A DNA stretch of 64,000 nucleotides from Rhizobium sp. Q54 (lineage in GTDB: Bacteria; Pseudomonadota; Alphaproteobacteria; Micropepsales; Micropepsaceae): NCBI GenBank assembly GCA_945882615.1, contig CAMCWK010000002.1, positions 62,001 through 126,000 of the forward strand, read 5' to 3'. The position numbers and the translations under genes are program-made. Positions 27,780-38,550 of this stretch are shown here, piece after piece; position 1 is the first letter of the stretch; every line of letters starts with the position of its first letter. The notes beneath the pieces are model-generated. The model saw only the letters and a program-made list of their open reading frames with translations, made no database searches and was not told where the DNA came from.

Positions 27780-28175
27780 TTAACGGCAGGGCTTGGGGTT
27801 GAGCAGCGGCGCCATGCGGCGGCCATCGAAGCCGGCATAGGCCCCGCCCCCTGTTCCCGTGGCCGGGTTACGGTCACGGCCCCGAAAGCCCGTCTGGGGC
27901 GCGCCGCCGGCCAGCGGCACCATGATCTCGTCGGGCACCGGCACCGGCGGGGCGCCGACATCGGCGGGAATCACGGCCTCGCCGGTGGCATCGATCCCGG
28001 CAGCCAGGTCGGCGCCGGCCATGCAGGCGGAAGGGTCTCCCCCGTCCAGCAGGGGATCGGGCTTGCCCGGATAGGTAATCCGCCCGGCCGAGGCGGTATT
28101 GGCCGCCAAAATCAGCGCCAATGCCGCGAAAGCGCGAAGCCCGAGCCTTACGTAATAATGTTGCGCGTGATTCAC
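27780..28175 (-). CDS. Small exported protein, 131 aa
   Basis: From a GTG at 28175 the product opens VNHAQHYYVRLGLRAFAA, read with Met first, and has a signal peptide ending near ANTASAG. The mature part is about 100 residues, Gly/Pro/Ala-rich, with one Cys near the middle and one near the C-terminus (KPCR). The frame is open to 28286, but a signal peptide must be N-terminal, which favours the GTG. No family recognised. It lies directly upstream of the 525 aa secreted protein and probably shares its transcript. Confidence 0.55.
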   Translation of the reverse strand: MNHAQHYYVRLGLRAFAALALILAANTASAGRITYPGKPDPLLDGGDPSACMAGADLAAGIDATGEAVIPADVGAPPVPVPDEIMVPLAGGAPQTGFRGRDRNPATGTGGGAYAGFDGRRMAPLLNPKPCR

Positions 28176-28284
28176 AGCGATAGACCCATTTATGTCGTGA
28201 CAGAGCCGACGAAGCACTGTATCAAACGACCCTATAAAAGAACGTTGACCGCAAAGAACGGCCAAGTTCGGGGAGAAAAATCGC

Positions 28285-28313
28285 AAAGGCCGGAAGCAAA
28301 GCTTCCGGCCTTT
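28285..28313 (+). terminator. Strong intrinsic terminator-like hairpin
   Basis: Perfect 13 bp stem, arms 28285-28297 and 28301-28313 (AAAGGCCGGAAGC / GCTTCCGGCCTTT), loop AAA, followed by TGTTTATT. The form is that of a rho-independent terminator on the plus strand. No plus-strand gene ends just upstream, which leaves an untested small transcript from the 28176-28284 region as one option. Confidence 0.6.
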
Positions 28314-28322
28314 TGTTTATTA

Positions 28323-28407
28323 CCCCCTCCGGTCGCAGCTTTCTCTCGGCTCGCTGACGCTCACCTCGAACGCTGCGACCACCTCCCCATGCTCCGCATT
28401 GAGGGGG
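28323..28407. repeat. Nested inverted-repeat intergenic element
   Basis: Outer arms CCCCCTC (28323-28329) and GAGGGGG (28401-28407) enclose inner arms GGTCGCAGC (28331-28339) and GCTGCGACC (28372-28380). The design of flanking C/G runs with an inner palindrome is typical of dispersed intergenic repeats in alphaproteobacteria. Only this copy is in the window, so its repeat nature is inferred. Confidence 0.5.
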
Positions 28408-28450
28408 AGGCGGACCTGTGATTGCTTCGGGTCAGACCAAGGGGTGGGGG

Positions 28451-29737
28451 ATGCTGGAAAAACTGTTCGGGCTGAAGGCGCAAGGAGCGACGCCCAGAAG
28501 CGAGATGGTGGCGGGCGTCACTATATTCTTCACCATGGCCTATATCCTGTTCGTCAACCCGACCATCCTGTCGGCGGCGGGCATGGACCGCGGCGCGGTG
28601 TTCATGGCCACCGCCATCTCCGCCGCCCTCACCACGGCGCTGATGGGGCTGTACGCCAACCTGCCGGTGGCGCTGGCCCCCGGCATGGGCCAGAACGCCT
28701 TCTTCGCCTTCACCGTGGTGCCGCTGCTGGCGGGCGACTGGCGGCTGGCGCTGGGCTGTGTGTTCGTGGCGGGCCTCCTGTTCGTCGCCCTCTCGGCCAG
28801 CCCGGCACGCGAATGGCTGGTGGGCGCCATTCCCCAAAGCCAGAAGCGCGCCATCGGCGCCGGCATCGGCTTCTTCCTCGCCCTGATCGGTTTCCAGGGC
28901 GCGGGCTGGGTTGTCGCCAATCCCAGCATCCTGCTCCAGCCCGGCGACCTGTCCGACCCCAAGGCGCTGATCGCGGCGGGCGCGCTGCTGCTGATCGCGG
29001 CGCTGTGGGCGCGCAAGGTCACCGGCGCGGTGCTGATCGGCATCCTGGCCGCCACGACTTGCGCGCTTGTGCTGGGGCTGCAACCGCTGCCCGCGCTGGG
29101 CGCCGCCCCGCCCTCGATCGCCCCCACCTTCTTGCAGCTGCATTTCCCCGGCGATGCCGCCGCCAGCGTGCTGACCGGCGTGGTGCTGACCTTCCTGTTC
29201 CTCAACCTGCTGGATGCGTCCGGCACCCTGATGGCCGTGGGCACGCGGGCCGGGCTGATGGAAAAGGGCAAGCTCAAGAACGGCCGCAAGGCGCTGGTGA
29301 GTGACGCCAGCGGCAGCCTGATCGGGGCTGTGCTCGGCACCTCGCCGGTCACCGCCTATATCGAAAGCGCGGCGGGCGTGGGCGGCAAGACCGGACTGGT
29401 GGCGGTGACCGTGGCGGTGCTGTTCGCCCTCGCCCTGCTGCTGGCGCCGCTGGCAGGCGCGGTTCCGGCCTATGCCACGGCCCCGGCGCTGATTTTCGTC
29501 GCCGCCCTGTTCGCCACAGAGCTGAAAGAGATCGACTGGAACGACATCACCGAAAGCCTGCCCGCCCTGGTCACGGCGCTGGCCATCCCCCTCACCTTCT
29601 CCATCGCCGAAGGCATCGGCATGGGCTTTGTCGTTTATGCTGGTATCAAGCTGCTGACGGGGCGCTGGCGGGAGATCGGCCCCGGCGTGGCGATTATCGC
29701 GGTCGCCTTCGCGGCCAAAGTAGCATTTTCAGGCTGA
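28451..29737 (+). CDS. NCS2-family (AzgA-type) purine permease
   Basis: A 428 aa inner-membrane protein with 12-14 hydrophobic segments. Features of the AzgA branch are ATPRSEMVAGVTIFFTMAYI at the start, VALAPGMGQNAFFAFTV near residue 70, LDASGTLMAVG, and the pore segment GTSPVTAYIESAAGV near residue 300. Members import adenine, guanine or hypoxanthine with protons. An in-frame GTG at 28418 is possible, but the ATG at 28451 has an AAGGGG-rich stretch upstream and matches family starts. Its 3' end overlaps the convergent GNAT gene by 9 bp. Confidence 0.88.
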   Translation: MLEKLFGLKAQGATPRSEMVAGVTIFFTMAYILFVNPTILSAAGMDRGAVFMATAISAALTTALMGLYANLPVALAPGMGQNAFFAFTVVPLLAGDWRLALGCVFVAGLLFVALSASPAREWLVGAIPQSQKRAIGAGIGFFLALIGFQGAGWVVANPSILLQPGDLSDPKALIAAGALLLIAALWARKVTGAVLIGILAATTCALVLGLQPLPALGAAPPSIAPTFLQLHFPGDAAASVLTGVVLTFLFLNLLDASGTLMAVGTRAGLMEKGKLKNGRKALVSDASGSLIGAVLGTSPVTAYIESAAGVGGKTGLVAVTVAVLFALALLLAPLAGAVPAYATAPALIFVAALFATELKEIDWNDITESLPALVTALAIPLTFSIAEGIGMGFVVYAGIKLLTGRWREIGPGVAIIAVAFAAKVAFSG

Positions 29738-30181
29738 GTTGAAGCCGAGAGCTCTGTACAAGGCCATCGCGCCACCATTGCCAGTTTCGACTTTCAAATC
29801 CACCCATGCCGCACCGCGTTGCCGGAAAACGTGAAGGGCATTCAGCAACAATGCCGTGGCGACGCACTGACGCCGCCAGGATGGGTGAACCACCAGATCT
29901 TTCACATAGCCGGACGTCCAGCATTGCGCTACGCCGATCAGTGTTCCGGCAGAAAAGGCGGTGAAGCAGAGAGCGGGATCGTATTCGCTGTCGGCGGACA
30001 GATTCTCCCACCATTGCTCAAACGCGGGTACCGTGCCGCCGCCGTTCTCATAGCCTAGCGTCAGAAGTCCATGCACCAACGTGGCATTGGCCGACGTGAA
30101 TGGAGCGAGATTTACATTCGGCGGCCAGGCAGAACTGGCGGGCGGTTCGTCCAGCAATCGGCGCAAGCGCACATGATCCAT
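29729..30181 (-). CDS. GNAT-family N-acetyltransferase
   Basis: A 150 aa acetyltransferase starting MDHVRLRRLLDEPPA. The acetyl-CoA binding region is KDLVVHPSWRRQCVATALLL near residue 100, a variant of the usual RxxGxG/A (here RRQCVA). The C-terminal beta-bulge end is GAMALYRALGF. The substrate is unknown. The frame is open to 30244 but overlaps the DUF1467 gene; the chosen ATG lies 7 bp after that gene's stop. It converges with the purine permease. Confidence 0.8.
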   Translation of the reverse strand: MDHVRLRRLLDEPPASSAWPPNVNLAPFTSANATLVHGLLTLGYENGGGTVPAFEQWWENLSADSEYDPALCFTAFSAGTLIGVAQCWTSGYVKDLVVHPSWRRQCVATALLLNALHVFRQRGAAWVDLKVETGNGGAMALYRALGFNSA

Positions 30182-30188
30182 TCGGCGA

Positions 30189-30422
30189 CTACAACTCCAG
30201 CCAACCAAAACCGATAAAGGCATAGAACACTGCCCACAGCACAAAGGCGATGCCGGTAGCCCAGATCATCTTCTTTTTCAGCATGGGATTGAGCGGCGCC
30301 CCGGTGTCCGGGTCGCGCTCCGAACCCAATCCGACCGGCAGCAAACAGAAAAGCGTGATGAACCAGATCACCACATAGGCGCTGAAGATCACGACGTAAT
30401 GCAGGCCGTCCGCGATGGTCAT
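30189..30422 (-). CDS. DUF1467-family small membrane protein
   Basis: A 77 aa inner-membrane protein with two hydrophobic segments (YVVIFSAYVVIWFITLFCLL and MIWATGIAFVLWAVFYAFI) joined by a loop holding GLGSERDPDTGAPLNP. The pattern matches the alphaproteobacterial DUF1467 family of unknown function, which is often found after the nuo, birA, coaX and rnj genes, as here. It overlaps the RNase J stop by 4 bp (ATGA). Confidence 0.85.
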   Translation of the reverse strand: MTIADGLHYVVIFSAYVVIWFITLFCLLPVGLGSERDPDTGAPLNPMLKKKMIWATGIAFVLWAVFYAFIGFGWLEL

Positions 30423-32071
30423 ACTTCGCTCACCAGCACCCGGGTGATGGGCTTCTTGCCCCAGGCATCATGCGCGGCGCGGCGGGCGGCGCGGCGGATA
30501 TTCTCCGCCAGATTGTCCGGATCGCTGCCCTTGTTGCGGGCGATGGTGCCTTCCACCGCCTTCAGCACGGCTTCTTCCACCGCTTCGGGCATGCCTTCGC
30601 CCAGCACCACCGGATCGGCGGCGACGCGGCCCTTGTGATCCACCACCAGCGTCACCACCAGCAATCCCGCAAAACCCATGGCGCGGCGGTCCTTGGCGAG
30701 CCCATCGCCTTCCGGCACCAGCAGCCGTCCGTCCAGGTGAATGCGGCCCGCCGGCACTTCGTCGATCAGTTCGGGCCGGCCGGGGGCGAGGCGAAACATC
30801 TGGCCGTTTTCCGGCACCATGGCCTGCGGCACTTGAAGCTCACGCGCCAGCCTGGCATGGGCCATCTGGTGGCGCATTTCGCCATGCACGGGCAATGCGA
30901 GTTTGGGCCGTATCCAGCGATACATCTGGGCCAGCTCGTCGCGGCAGGGATGGCCGCTGACATGGACGAAATGGTCTTCGGCGGTCAGCAGTTCGACGCC
31001 GCGGGCCGCCAGCTTGTTCTGCATTTCGCCAATGGCCAGCTCATTGCCCGGAATGACGCGGCTGGAAAAGATCACCGCATCGCCCTGCGCCAGCTGCACA
31101 TGGGGATGATTGTTGTCGGCGATGCGGGCCAGCGCGGCGCGCGGCTCGCCCTGGCTGCCGGTGCACAGATACAGCACCTTGTGCGCCGGAAGGTCCGCCA
31201 CCTCGGTCTCGTCCAGCACGGTGGGAAAGTCTTTGAGGTAGCCGGTCTCGCGCGCCGCGCTGACCATCTTCTGCATCGAACGGCCGACCAGCGCGACCCG
31301 CCGGCCATGCGCGCGTGCCGCGCGGGCCACCGTGTCCAGCCGCGCGACATTGGAGGCAAAGCCCGTCACCGCCACGCGGCCCTTCAACGTGCCGATCAGC
31401 GCGGTGAGACTTTCGCGCACCTTGCTTTCCGACCCCGAACTGCCCGGCACCAGCGCGTTGGTGGAATCGCAGACCAGCGCCAGCACGCCTTCATTGCCGA
31501 GCGCTTCCAGCGCGGCCGCGTCGGTCGCCTCGCCCAGCATGGGATTGGGATCGATCTTCCAGTCGCCGGTATGGGCGACTACGCCCAGGGGCGTCCTGAT
31601 CGCCAGCAGGTTGGGTTCCAGGATCGAATGGGTGATGGAGATGAAATCCAGCGTGAAGGGCCCCAGCGTGATCTGCCCGCCCACCGGCACTTCCTTGACA
31701 TGAACCTTGGACGACAGCCCCGCCTCGTCCAGCTTGCCGGTGATCAACCGGGCTGTAAACGGCGTGGCATAGATCGGGCAGCGCAAGCTTGGCCACAGGG
31801 GCGCGATGGCGCCGATATGGTCCTCATGCGCATGTGTGGCGATGATGCCCAGCACATTTTCCCGCTGCTCCGCCAGGAAACGGATGTCGGGCATCAGCAT
31901 GTCCACGCCCGGCAGGCTGCCTTCGCGGCCGAACAGCACACCGCAATCGACGATGATCCATTGCCGGTCATCGGGCGGGCCGAAGCCATAGGCGTTGAAA
32001 TTCATGCCGATCTCGCCCGAACCGCCAAGCGGCAGGAAGACCAATTCATCCTTCGGAGAAAAACGATCCAT
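30419..32071 (-). CDS. rnj: Ribonuclease J
   Basis: Metallo-beta-lactamase/beta-CASP ribonuclease with 5' exonuclease and endonuclease activity, used in rRNA and mRNA maturation. The 550 aa protein has the two-zinc motif THAHEDHIGA near residue 80, SITHSILEPN and VAHTGDWKID for the remaining metal ligands. The beta-CASP segment has GSQGEPRAAL, and HVSGHPCRDEL follows. The C-terminal domain is normal. It starts at an ATG that shares one base with the coaX stop (TGATG). The birA-coaX-rnj order after nuoN is characteristic of alphaproteobacteria. Confidence 0.95.
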   Translation of the reverse strand: MDRFSPKDELVFLPLGGSGEIGMNFNAYGFGPPDDRQWIIVDCGVLFGREGSLPGVDMLMPDIRFLAEQRENVLGIIATHAHEDHIGAIAPLWPSLRCPIYATPFTARLITGKLDEAGLSSKVHVKEVPVGGQITLGPFTLDFISITHSILEPNLLAIRTPLGVVAHTGDWKIDPNPMLGEATDAAALEALGNEGVLALVCDSTNALVPGSSGSESKVRESLTALIGTLKGRVAVTGFASNVARLDTVARAARAHGRRVALVGRSMQKMVSAARETGYLKDFPTVLDETEVADLPAHKVLYLCTGSQGEPRAALARIADNNHPHVQLAQGDAVIFSSRVIPGNELAIGEMQNKLAARGVELLTAEDHFVHVSGHPCRDELAQMYRWIRPKLALPVHGEMRHQMAHARLARELQVPQAMVPENGQMFRLAPGRPELIDEVPAGRIHLDGRLLVPEGDGLAKDRRAMGFAGLLVVTLVVDHKGRVAADPVVLGEGMPEAVEEAVLKAVEGTIARNKGSDPDNLAENIRRAARRAAHDAWGKKPITRVLVSEV

Positions 32072-32850
32072 CAGGCCTTTTTCGCCTTTTGGGCGGCGTG
32101 GATCAGCATCAGCCCGCGCATGGTCAGGTCGGGATCGTAATGGTCGATGGCCTCGGTCTGGGCGTGAAACACATTGGCGAGCCCGCCGGTGGCCACCACC
32201 GTCATCGGCGCGCCGAATTCCTCCTTGATGCGCTTCACCAGTCCCTCGATCAGGCTGATATAACCCCAGTAGAGGCCGGACTGCATCGCAGGAACCGTGT
32301 CTTTTCCGATAACGCTTTGCGCGCGCGATATCGCCACCCGGGGCAGCATGGCCGCCGCGCTGTGCAAGGCCGCGGCGGAAAGATTCACCCCCGGCGCGAT
32401 CACGCCGCCTTCATAGTCGCCATTCGCCGTCACAATGTCGAAGGTCGTGGCGGTGCCGAAATCGACCACGATCAGGGCGCCCTGGTACCGCTCATGCGCC
32501 GCGATGGTGTTGACGAGCCGGTCGGCGCCGACCACTTCCGGCCGGTCGACATTGACCTTGATGCCAAGATCCAGCTCGGGGTCCCCCACCACCAGCGGCT
32601 CGCACTTGAAGTATTTTCGGCAGAGCTGGCGCAGGTCGAACAGGGCGGCCGGCACCACCGTGGCGATGATCGCTTCCGAAATGTCACTGAAGGCAAGGCC
32701 CTGGATCTGCAGCAGGGGCGAGAGTGTCCCGGCATATTCGTCGCCCGTGCGGGTCTTGTCGGTGATGGTGCGCCACTCGGCACGGACTTCTTTGCCGTCA
32801 TAAACGGCGAAGACGGTGTTGGTGTTGCCGGCGTCGATGGCGAGCAGCAT
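32071..32850 (-). CDS. coaX: Type III pantothenate kinase
   Basis: First step of coenzyme A synthesis: phosphorylates pantothenate. The 259 aa protein belongs to the ASKHA fold, with the phosphate-1 motif [16 protein letters not shown] at the N-terminus, the [14 protein letters not shown] segment, and [13 protein letters not shown], which holds the catalytic and metal-binding Asp. [17 protein letters not shown] and the adenosine-site ATGGLA are also present. It shares single bases with both neighbours, birA and rnj, at TGATG junctions. Confidence 0.95.
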   Translation of the reverse strand: MLLAIDAGNTNTVFAVYDGKEVRAEWRTITDKTRTGDEYAGTLSPLLQIQGLAFSDISEAIIATVVPAALFDLRQLCRKYFKCEPLVVGDPELDLGIKVNVDRPEVVGADRLVNTIAAHERYQGALIVVDFGTATTFDIVTANGDYEGGVIAPGVNLSAAALHSAAAMLPRVAISRAQSVIGKDTVPAMQSGLYWGYISLIEGLVKRIKEEFGAPMTVVATGGLANVFHAQTEAIDHYDPDLTMRGLMLIHAAQKAKKA

Positions 32851-33578
32851 CAGAAAAACACCTCGCCCGCCGCGATGGCCGAAATCCGGCCCTGTTCGTT
32901 CAGCAGCAGCGCGCCGCTGGCGTCGATGCCTTCAAACACACCAAGGCGGGTTTCGTGCGGCAACCGGGCGCGGATAGGAAGGCCCAGCCCGCCGGCCCGC
33001 GCCAGCCAGGCCGTGCGCAATGTCTCAAAACCGCCGCTCATCCAGCCAGCATACCAGTGGGCGAAGCTTCTCGCGAGCAGGGTCAAGGCCTCGTCCGGCG
33101 ATGGTGGACTTGCGAATTGCGCCAGCGCGGTGGCGGGGAATTCGGTGCCTTCGGGCGCGGCAGCCAGGTTGATACCGATGCCCACCGCCAGCCAGGCGCC
33201 TGTGGGGGCATCACCGGATTCCAGCAGGATGCCGGCGGCCTTTTTGCCCTCGACCAGCACGTCATTGGGCCATTTGACGGTCACAGAGGCCTTGGGCGCG
33301 ACATGCGATGCCACATCGGCCACCGCCAGCGCAGCGGCGAAGGACAGTTGCCCGACCGGTCCCGGCGGCGATTGCGGGCGCAACAGCAGCGTGGCGGCGA
33401 GATTTCCAGGCAGGGTTTCCCAGCTGCGGCCGCGACGGCCACGACCCGCAGTCTGCTTTTCGGCCATGATCCACACGGGACCCGCCTCGCCCTTTTCGGC
33501 AAGACGGCGCGCTTCGCTGTTGGTGGAATCCATCTCGGCGTGACGCGCCAAGGCATAGCCCTGGGGCCAGGATATCAA
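32850..33578 (-). CDS. birA: Biotin--[acetyl-CoA carboxylase] ligase (no DNA-binding domain)
   Basis: Attaches biotin to the BCCP subunit of acetyl-CoA carboxylase. The 242 aa protein lacks the N-terminal helix-turn-helix of E. coli BirA, so it is a ligase only. It has the biotinyl-AMP motif GRGRRGRSW near residue 45, the KWPNDVLV segment with the catalytic Lys, and the GIGINL motif. The start is TTG, forming TTGA with the nuoN stop. It sits at the end of the nuo operon with coaX, a conserved alphaproteobacterial arrangement. Confidence 0.94.
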   Translation of the reverse strand: MISWPQGYALARHAEMDSTNSEARRLAEKGEAGPVWIMAEKQTAGRGRRGRSWETLPGNLAATLLLRPQSPPGPVGQLSFAAALAVADVASHVAPKASVTVKWPNDVLVEGKKAAGILLESGDAPTGAWLAVGIGINLAAAPEGTEFPATALAQFASPPSPDEALTLLARSFAHWYAGWMSGGFETLRTAWLARAGGLGLPIRARLPHETRLGVFEGIDASGALLLNEQGRISAIAAGEVFF

Positions 33579-35011
33579 GGCAGCAGCGCCTTTGCCGCCG
33601 CGTCCGCGGCATTGATCAGCGGCGACGGCGCCACCAGCAGCGCCAAGGTCACCGCGCCGGAAGCCAGCATGATCGCGGTCGAGCCGAAGGCCCGGCCCTT
33701 GTCCAGCGCCGGCGCCGGTTCCTCAAAGAACATGATGGCGGTCAGGCGCAGGTAATAGACAAGGCCCACGGTGCTGGCCAGCACGCCGATCACCGACGGC
33801 CAGATCAGGCCCGCCTCGATCGCCGACAGGAAGATGTAGAATTTGGCGACAAAACCGGCCAGCGGCGGCAGGCCCGCCAGACTGAGGAACAGCATCGAGA
33901 ACAGCACCGCCAGTTTCAGGTCGGTACGCGCCAGCCCGGCGAGATCGGAAATGCTCTCCACCGACTTGCCTTCGCGGCGCATCGCCTGGATGCAGGCAAA
34001 GACACCGATATTGGTGGCGACATAGACCGCCAGATAGATCAGAACGCCGCGCACGCCCAGCGTGGTGCCAGCGGCAAGGCCCAGCAACGCATAGCCCATA
34101 TGGCCGATGGAGCTGTAGGCCATCAGGCGCTTGATGTTGGTCTGCCCGATGGCGGCGACCGCGCCCAGCACCATGGAAAGGACCGAGATGAAGATGATGA
34201 TCTGGCGCCACTGGGTGATCAGCTCGGGGAACGGGATCAGGATGGCGCGCAGGAACAGGCACAGCGCCGCGACCTTGGCGGCGGTGGCGAAATAGGCGGT
34301 AACCGGGGTGGGGGCGCCCTCGTACACGTCGGGCGTCCACATGTGGAACGGCACGGCGGAGACCTTGAAGGCGAGTCCCGCGATCACGAAGACGATGCCG
34401 AAAATCACCCCCAGGCTCGCTCCATTGGCGGCGGTGACCGTGGCGATGGCGGCGAATTCGACCGAACCGGTAAAGCCATAGATCAGCGAGATGCCATAGA
34501 GCAGCATGCCCGAGGACAGTGCGCCCAGGACGAAATACTTCAGGCCCGCTTCGGTGGAACGCAGACTGTCGCGGTTGAAGGACGCCAGCACATAGAGCGC
34601 CAGGGATTGCAGCTCCAGCCCCATATAGAGCGACAGGAAACTGCCCGACGACACCATCAGCATCATGCCCAGCGACGCGATCACCATCAGCACCGGCAGC
34701 TCGAAGCGCGACAGGTTAAGGCGCGTGAAATACTCTTCGGCCAGCAGGATGCTCAAGGCTGCGCCCGCCAATATCAGCAGCTTGGCGAAACGCGAGAAGC
34801 CATCGGCGATGAAGGCGTTGTTGAAGGCGGTGGCCTGTTCCGGGCCCAGCACGATCGCCACGCCCGCCGCGGCCAGAAGCGCGATACTGCCCCAGCTTAT
34901 CAAGGGCGCGGTCTTCTCACCCCCGATCGCGCCCCACAGCAGCAGCGCCATGGCGCCGAGCGCCAGGATCAGTTCGGGAAGCAGGACCATCAGGTCGGCA
35001 CAAATATTCAC
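33575..35011 (-). CDS. nuoN: NADH-quinone oxidoreductase subunit N
   Basis: Antiporter-like proton-pumping subunit of complex I, inner membrane, 478 aa with about 14 hydrophobic segments. The Mrp-type core is visible: [21 protein letters not shown] with the key Glu near residue 130, and [20 protein letters not shown] near residue 230 with the conserved Lys upstream in LAFKVSAVP. It overlaps nuoM by 4 bp at its start and birA by 4 bp at its stop. Size is normal. Confidence 0.96.
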   Translation of the reverse strand: MNICADLMVLLPELILALGAMALLLWGAIGGEKTAPLISWGSIALLAAAGVAIVLGPEQATAFNNAFIADGFSRFAKLLILAGAALSILLAEEYFTRLNLSRFELPVLMVIASLGMMLMVSSGSFLSLYMGLELQSLALYVLASFNRDSLRSTEAGLKYFVLGALSSGMLLYGISLIYGFTGSVEFAAIATVTAANGASLGVIFGIVFVIAGLAFKVSAVPFHMWTPDVYEGAPTPVTAYFATAAKVAALCLFLRAILIPFPELITQWRQIIIFISVLSMVLGAVAAIGQTNIKRLMAYSSIGHMGYALLGLAAGTTLGVRGVLIYLAVYVATNIGVFACIQAMRREGKSVESISDLAGLARTDLKLAVLFSMLFLSLAGLPPLAGFVAKFYIFLSAIEAGLIWPSVIGVLASTVGLVYYLRLTAIMFFEEPAPALDKGRAFGSTAIMLASGAVTLALLVAPSPLINAADAAAKALLP

Positions 35012-36522
35012 TGTGCGGCTTCCTTCTGCACGATTGCCACTTTGGGCGCGTGATGCGCCGCCAGCGCCGCCTTGTTGTCACTGATCAGCTTGGCCACTGC
35101 CGGGGTGGTGACGTCGAACACCGGCTTGGGATAGATGCCCAGCGCGATGGTGATGATGACCAGCGGCGCCAGCAGCGCGATCTCGCGCGCCGTCAGGTCC
35201 TGGATGGTCTTGAGCGACGGCTTGACCAGCGCGCCGAACACGACGCGGCGATAGAGCAGCAGCGCATAGGCCGCCGACAGGATCACGCCGGTGGCGGCGA
35301 AAATCGCGATCCAGCTATTGTGCGCGAAGGCGCCCAGCATGGTGAGGAACTCGCCGACAAAGCCGCCGGTGCCCGGCATGCCGACATTGGCCAGCGTGAA
35401 CACCAGGAAGCAGGCGGCATAGAGCGGCATGCGGTTCACGAGCCCGCCATAGGCGGCGATCTCGCGGGTGTGCATCCGGTCATAGACCACGCCGACACAC
35501 AGGAACAGCGCGCTCGCCACCACGCCATGGCTGAGCATCTGGAAGATACCGCCCTCGATGCCCTGATGGTTGACGGTGAAGATGCCCATGGTGACGAAGC
35601 CCATATGCGCGACCGACGAATAGGCGATCAGCTTCTTCATGTCCTCCTGCGCCAGCGCCACCAGCGAGGTGTAGATGATCGCGATCACGCTCATGGTGAA
35701 GACCATCGGGGCGAACATTTCGGTCGCCACCGGGAACATGGGAAGCGAGAACCGCAGGAAGCCGTAACCGCCCATCTTGAGCAGGATGCCCGCCAGGATG
35801 ACCGAACCTGCGGTGGGCGCCTCGACATGGGCGTCCGGCAGCCAGGTATGGACCGGCCACATGGGCATCTTGACCGCGAAGCTGGCGAAGAAGGCCAGCC
35901 ACAGCCAAGTCTGCATCTGGGGCGGGAAGTTGGGATTGTCCAGCAGCGCCACGATGTCGGTGGTGCCGGCGTACCAGTACATGCCCATGATGGCGAGCAG
36001 CATCAGCACCGAGCCGACAAAGGTATAGAGGAAGAACTTGAAGCTGGCATAGACGCGCCGCTTGCCGCCCCACACGCCGATGATCAGGAACATCGGGATC
36101 AGGCCGGCCTCGAACAGCACATAGAACAGCACCAGATCGAGCGCGCAGAACACGCCGATCATCATGGTTTCCAGCACCAGGAAGGCGACCATATATTCCG
36201 CGACGCGGGTTTCGATCGATTCCCAGCTGGCCAGGATGCAGAAGGGCATCAGGCCCGCTGTCAGCACCACGAACAGCATGGAAATGCCGTCCACGCCCAT
36301 GTGATAGGAAATGCCGCCGCCCAGCCATTCCAGCTTTTCGACCATCTGGAAACCGGGATTGGCATTGTCGAAATTGGCCCACATCACCAGCGACAGGGCG
36401 AACACCACCGCCGTTGTGCCCTGCGCGATCCAGCGGGCGCTGTCGGGCTTGGGCATCAACAGGATGGCCAGCGCGCCCAGCAGCGGGACGAAGGTGCAAA
36501 GCGAAAGAATGGGCAGGCTCAT
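35008..36522 (-). CDS. nuoM: NADH-quinone oxidoreductase subunit M
   Basis: Antiporter-like membrane subunit, 504 aa from the ATG at 36522 ([20 protein letters not shown]). Family motifs include [22 protein letters not shown] with the conserved Glu, [21 protein letters not shown] with the channel Lys, and [14 protein letters not shown]. The frame stays open upstream to 36705 but that part is nuoL in another frame. It overlaps nuoL by 4 bp (ATGA) and nuoN by 4 bp. Confidence 0.96.
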   Translation of the reverse strand: MSLPILSLCTFVPLLGALAILLMPKPDSARWIAQGTTAVVFALSLVMWANFDNANPGFQMVEKLEWLGGGISYHMGVDGISMLFVVLTAGLMPFCILASWESIETRVAEYMVAFLVLETMMIGVFCALDLVLFYVLFEAGLIPMFLIIGVWGGKRRVYASFKFFLYTFVGSVLMLLAIMGMYWYAGTTDIVALLDNPNFPPQMQTWLWLAFFASFAVKMPMWPVHTWLPDAHVEAPTAGSVILAGILLKMGGYGFLRFSLPMFPVATEMFAPMVFTMSVIAIIYTSLVALAQEDMKKLIAYSSVAHMGFVTMGIFTVNHQGIEGGIFQMLSHGVVASALFLCVGVVYDRMHTREIAAYGGLVNRMPLYAACFLVFTLANVGMPGTGGFVGEFLTMLGAFAHNSWIAIFAATGVILSAAYALLLYRRVVFGALVKPSLKTIQDLTAREIALLAPLVIITIALGIYPKPVFDVTTPAVAKLISDNKAALAAHHAPKVAIVQKEAAQ

Positions 36523-38549
36523 GGCGCGCCTCCCTGGACGACGAACCATGTCGCCAACGCAACCACGCCCAGCAGCATCGCCAATGCGTAATGATAGAGA
36601 TAACCGGTCTGCAGCTTGACCGCGCCACGGGTCGCATCGAGTACGCGCGCGGCAATGCCGTCCGGTCCCAGCCCGTCGATCACCGTGCCGTCGCCGCGCT
36701 TCCACAGGAAGCGGCCCAGCTTCAGCGCCGGGCGCACGAAGATCAGGTCATACAGCTCGTCGAAGTACCACTTGTTGTAGAAGAACAGGTAGATCGGGCT
36801 CTGCTTGGCCTGGATCGCCGCCGCCAACTTGGGATGCAGGATGTAATAATAATAGGCGATCAGGAAGCCGATGATGGTCACTACCAGCGGACCGAATTCG
36901 ACCCACAGCGGCAGGTGGCCTTCATGGCCTTCGGGCACCACCAGCGACTCGCGCCAGAAGTGATGCGCGCCCTCGCCCAGGAAATACTGAAAGAAGACGC
37001 CGCCCGAGAACAGTGCGCCCAGCGCCAGCACGCCCAGCGGCACCAGCATCACCAGCGGCGATTCATGCACTTCGCTGAGCTTGGGGGCGTGATGCTCGTG
37101 ATGGCCATGGTCATCGTCCAGCGGTTCGTCATGCGAATGGTCGTCCGCCGGCTGATGGCCGTGATCCGCCACGGCGGCATTGCCGCGATAGGGGCCGTGG
37201 AAGGTCAAGAGGAACTGGCGCCAGGCATAGAAGCTGGTCATGCCGGCGGCGAGCAGCAGCAAGGTAAAGGCATAGGAGCCGACCCCGGTATGGGCCGCGA
37301 AAGTGGAATTGATGATGGCGTCCTTGGAATAGAAGCCGGCAAACCCGACATGCAGCAGTGGGATGCCGACGCCGGTCAGCGCCAGATTGCCGATCAGCAT
37401 CATCGCCCAGGTGAAGGGAATGGCCTTGGCAAGCCCGCCCATCTTTCGCATGTCCTGCTCGTGATGCATGGCGTGAATGACCGAGCCCGCGCCGAGGAAC
37501 AGCAGCGCCTTGAAGAAGGCGTGGGTGAAGAGATGAAACATGGCGGCGTTGTAGGCGGCGACGCCCGCGGCGGCGAACATGTAGCCCAGCTGGCTACAGG
37601 TGGAATAAGCGATCACCCGCTTGATGTCGTTCTGGAACAGACCGACCGTGGCGGCGAAGAAGGCGGTGCTGGCGCCGACAATGGTGACGAATTGCAGCGC
37701 AAAGGGCGACAGCTCGAACATGGGCGAGCAGCGGCAGACCAGGAACACGCCCGCCGTCACCATGGTGGCGGCATGGATCAGCGCGGAAACCGGGGTGGGA
37801 CCTTCCATCGCGTCCGGCAGCCAGATGTGCAGGCCCAGCTGCGCCGACTTGCCCATCGCGCCCACGAAAAGCAGCAGACAGAGGGTGGTGAGGATGTCCG
37901 GATACATGCCAGCGAATTCAAAGGTCCGGCCGACCATGGACGGGGCTGCGGCAAAGACCTCGTCGAAATCCAGCGTGCCAAACACCGTCCAGATGCCGAA
38001 GATACCCAGCGCGAAGCCGAAGTCGCCGACCCGGTTGACGATAAAGGCCTTCATGGCGGCGGCGTTGGCCGACGGCTTGGTGTACCAGAAGCCGATCAGC
38101 AGATACGAGGCCAGGCCCACCCCTTCCCAGCCGAAGAACAGCTGCAGGAAGTTGTTCGAGGTCACCAGCATCAGCATGGCGAAGGTGAACAGCGACAGAT
38201 AGGAAAAGAATCGTGGCCGATGCGGATCTTCGTGCATGTAGCCAATCGAATAGAGGTGCACGAGCGATGACACACCTGTCACCACCACCAGCATCACCGC
38301 CGTGATGGAATCCACCCGCACGGTCCAGTCGGCCACGAAGCTGCCGGAATGAATCCAGGACAGGACCTGGATGATCTGGGTTTCGCCGCCGCCCAGCGCC
38401 ACCTGGCCGAACGCCACCACCGACAGCGCCGCCGAGGCAAACAGCAACCCGGTGGTCACCAGCTCGCTGGCGCGCGCGCCGATCACGCGGCCCAGCAGGC
38501 CCGCGATCACACAGCCCAGAAGCGGCAGGAAGACGATGGCGGCGTACAT
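36519..38549 (-). CDS. nuoL: NADH-quinone oxidoreductase subunit L
   Basis: Distal proton-pumping subunit of complex I, 676 aa with about 16 hydrophobic segments and the long lateral helix at the C-terminal side. Visible motifs are [19 protein letters not shown] with the conserved Glu, [21 protein letters not shown] with the channel Lys, and [11 protein letters not shown] His/Asp-rich loop ([14 protein letters not shown]) at about residues 465-490 lies in a hydrophilic loop and is commonly seen in alphaproteobacterial NuoL. It starts 1 bp after nuoK. Confidence 0.96.
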   Translation of the reverse strand: MYAAIVFLPLLGCVIAGLLGRVIGARASELVTTGLLFASAALSVVAFGQVALGGGETQIIQVLSWIHSGSFVADWTVRVDSITAVMLVVVTGVSSLVHLYSIGYMHEDPHRPRFFSYLSLFTFAMLMLVTSNNFLQLFFGWEGVGLASYLLIGFWYTKPSANAAAMKAFIVNRVGDFGFALGIFGIWTVFGTLDFDEVFAAAPSMVGRTFEFAGMYPDILTTLCLLLFVGAMGKSAQLGLHIWLPDAMEGPTPVSALIHAATMVTAGVFLVCRCSPMFELSPFALQFVTIVGASTAFFAATVGLFQNDIKRVIAYSTCSQLGYMFAAAGVAAYNAAMFHLFTHAFFKALLFLGAGSVIHAMHHEQDMRKMGGLAKAIPFTWAMMLIGNLALTGVGIPLLHVGFAGFYSKDAIINSTFAAHTGVGSYAFTLLLLAAGMTSFYAWRQFLLTFHGPYRGNAAVADHGHQPADDHSHDEPLDDDHGHHEHHAPKLSEVHESPLVMLVPLGVLALGALFSGGVFFQYFLGEGAHHFWRESLVVPEGHEGHLPLWVEFGPLVVTIIGFLIAYYYYILHPKLAAAIQAKQSPIYLFFYNKWYFDELYDLIFVRPALKLGRFLWKRGDGTVIDGLGPDGIAARVLDATRGAVKLQTGYLYHYALAMLLGVVALATWFVVQGGAP

Positions 38550-38550
38550 G

